NCBI GenBank assembly: GCA_020430865.1
Contig: JAGQIY010000001.1
Location: 1 to 7,157 of the forward strand
DNA: 7,157 nt
Source of the DNA: Myxococcales bacterium
GTDB lineage: Bacteria > Myxococcota > Polyangia > Polyangiales > Polyangiaceae
Direction of reading: 5' to 3'
Shown here piece after piece: positions 6,931 through 7,157 of the stretch. Position 1 is the first letter of the stretch. Each line of letters starts with the position of its first letter. The notes below the pieces were generated by a model. That model did not search any database. It worked only from the letters and a program-made list of their open reading frames with translations, and had not been told where the DNA came from. Made by a program: the position numbers and the translations under genes.

Positions 6931-7157
6931 ACCTGCGACTCTATCAAGCTTGGTTGGCGTTGCGTGGCGAACCTGTTCGAACAGCCCAGTCCGTGACCGC
7001 CGCGCCCGACTCGGCCGGCCAGACGAGCCATGCGCACCTATCCTCACATGGCCCCCGAACAGGTCGAGGCCTGCGCGTCGCCCCAGGGCATCGCGCCGGG
7101 CGGCGGGACGCGCGTTTTTCCCAGGGGGGGGTGAGAGTGGTGCCACGCCGAAACACC
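6931..7157 (-). other. 5' region upstream of the lipoxygenase operon
   Basis: These 227 nt hold no convincing gene. The frame of lipoxygenase A stays open through most of it (to an ATG at 7146), but the conceptual protein is low-complexity and basic. The region contains the 12-bp palindrome, a run of eight G (7124-7131) and a run of five T (7115-7119). No clear sigma-70 -35/-10 pair could be identified. It probably contains the operon promoter and leader, but the transcription start cannot be placed. Confidence 0.5.
6973..6984. promoter_or_regulatory. Perfect 12-bp palindrome, candidate operator
   Basis: CTGTTCGAACAG is identical to its own reverse complement and lies 42 nt upstream of the lipoxygenase A start, in the stretch where an operator or promoter would be expected. 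It shares the GTTC/GAAC half-site style of some LexA and other dimeric-repressor sites, but its spacing fits neither the E. coli type (CTG-N10-CAG) nor the GAAC-N4-GTTC type. Only one copy was noticed. Its role as an operator is inference. Confidence 0.3.

Noticed and set aside
7092..7119. Possible plus-strand terminator: CGCGC / GCGCG stem, 13-nt loop, then TTTTT
   Set aside because: The stem is only 5 bp and no plus-strand gene precedes it that would need termination.
7030..7134. Short divergent plus-strand frame of 34 codons in the upstream region
   Set aside because: No recognisable product and no clear ribosome binding site; MAPEQ resembles a kinase motif only by chance, with no kinase context.
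7130..7148. TGGCAC on the minus strand resembling the -24 element of a sigma-54 promoter
   Set aside because: The expected GC of the -12 element at the right spacing is missing (AC is found).

Overview
The window reads as part of one three-gene operon on the minus strand of a high-GC bacterium. GC-rich third codon positions, two tandem bacterial lipoxygenases and a very large kinase/ATPase signalling protein together suggest a myxobacterium or relative (Myxococcota). That taxonomic guess is inference from gene content and composition; no rRNA or other phylogenetic marker is present.

Layout, in the order of transcription (right to left): (i) 7157-6931, a 5' region without a convincing gene, carrying a perfect 12-bp palindrome 42 nt upstream of the first start codon; (ii) 6930-5179, lipoxygenase A (583 aa), with every canonical iron ligand including the C-terminal Ile; (iii) a 16-nt gap with a good Shine-Dalgarno; (iv) 5162-3435, lipoxygenase B (575 aa), a divergent paralogue with a C-terminal Val and Thr at the position that governs R/S stereochemistry in this family; (v) a 12-nt gap without Shine-Dalgarno; (vi) 3422-1, the first 1140 codons of a giant protein with an N-terminal Ser/Thr kinase domain, an AAA/STAND-type ATPase domain and a long helical-repeat region, open at the left edge of the window. 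This third gene has no stop codon in the window.

Working model (inference): the two lipoxygenases dioxygenate polyunsaturated fatty acids, possibly one after the other or on different substrates. The co-transcribed kinase/ATPase, whose family usually continues into GAF and histidine-kinase domains, may couple lipid-peroxide or membrane-lipid state to signalling. Tandem lipoxygenase genes are known from myxobacteria, but I do not know of a described link between such a pair and a kinase of this type. All long plus-strand open frames are codon-phase antisense shadows of the three genes.
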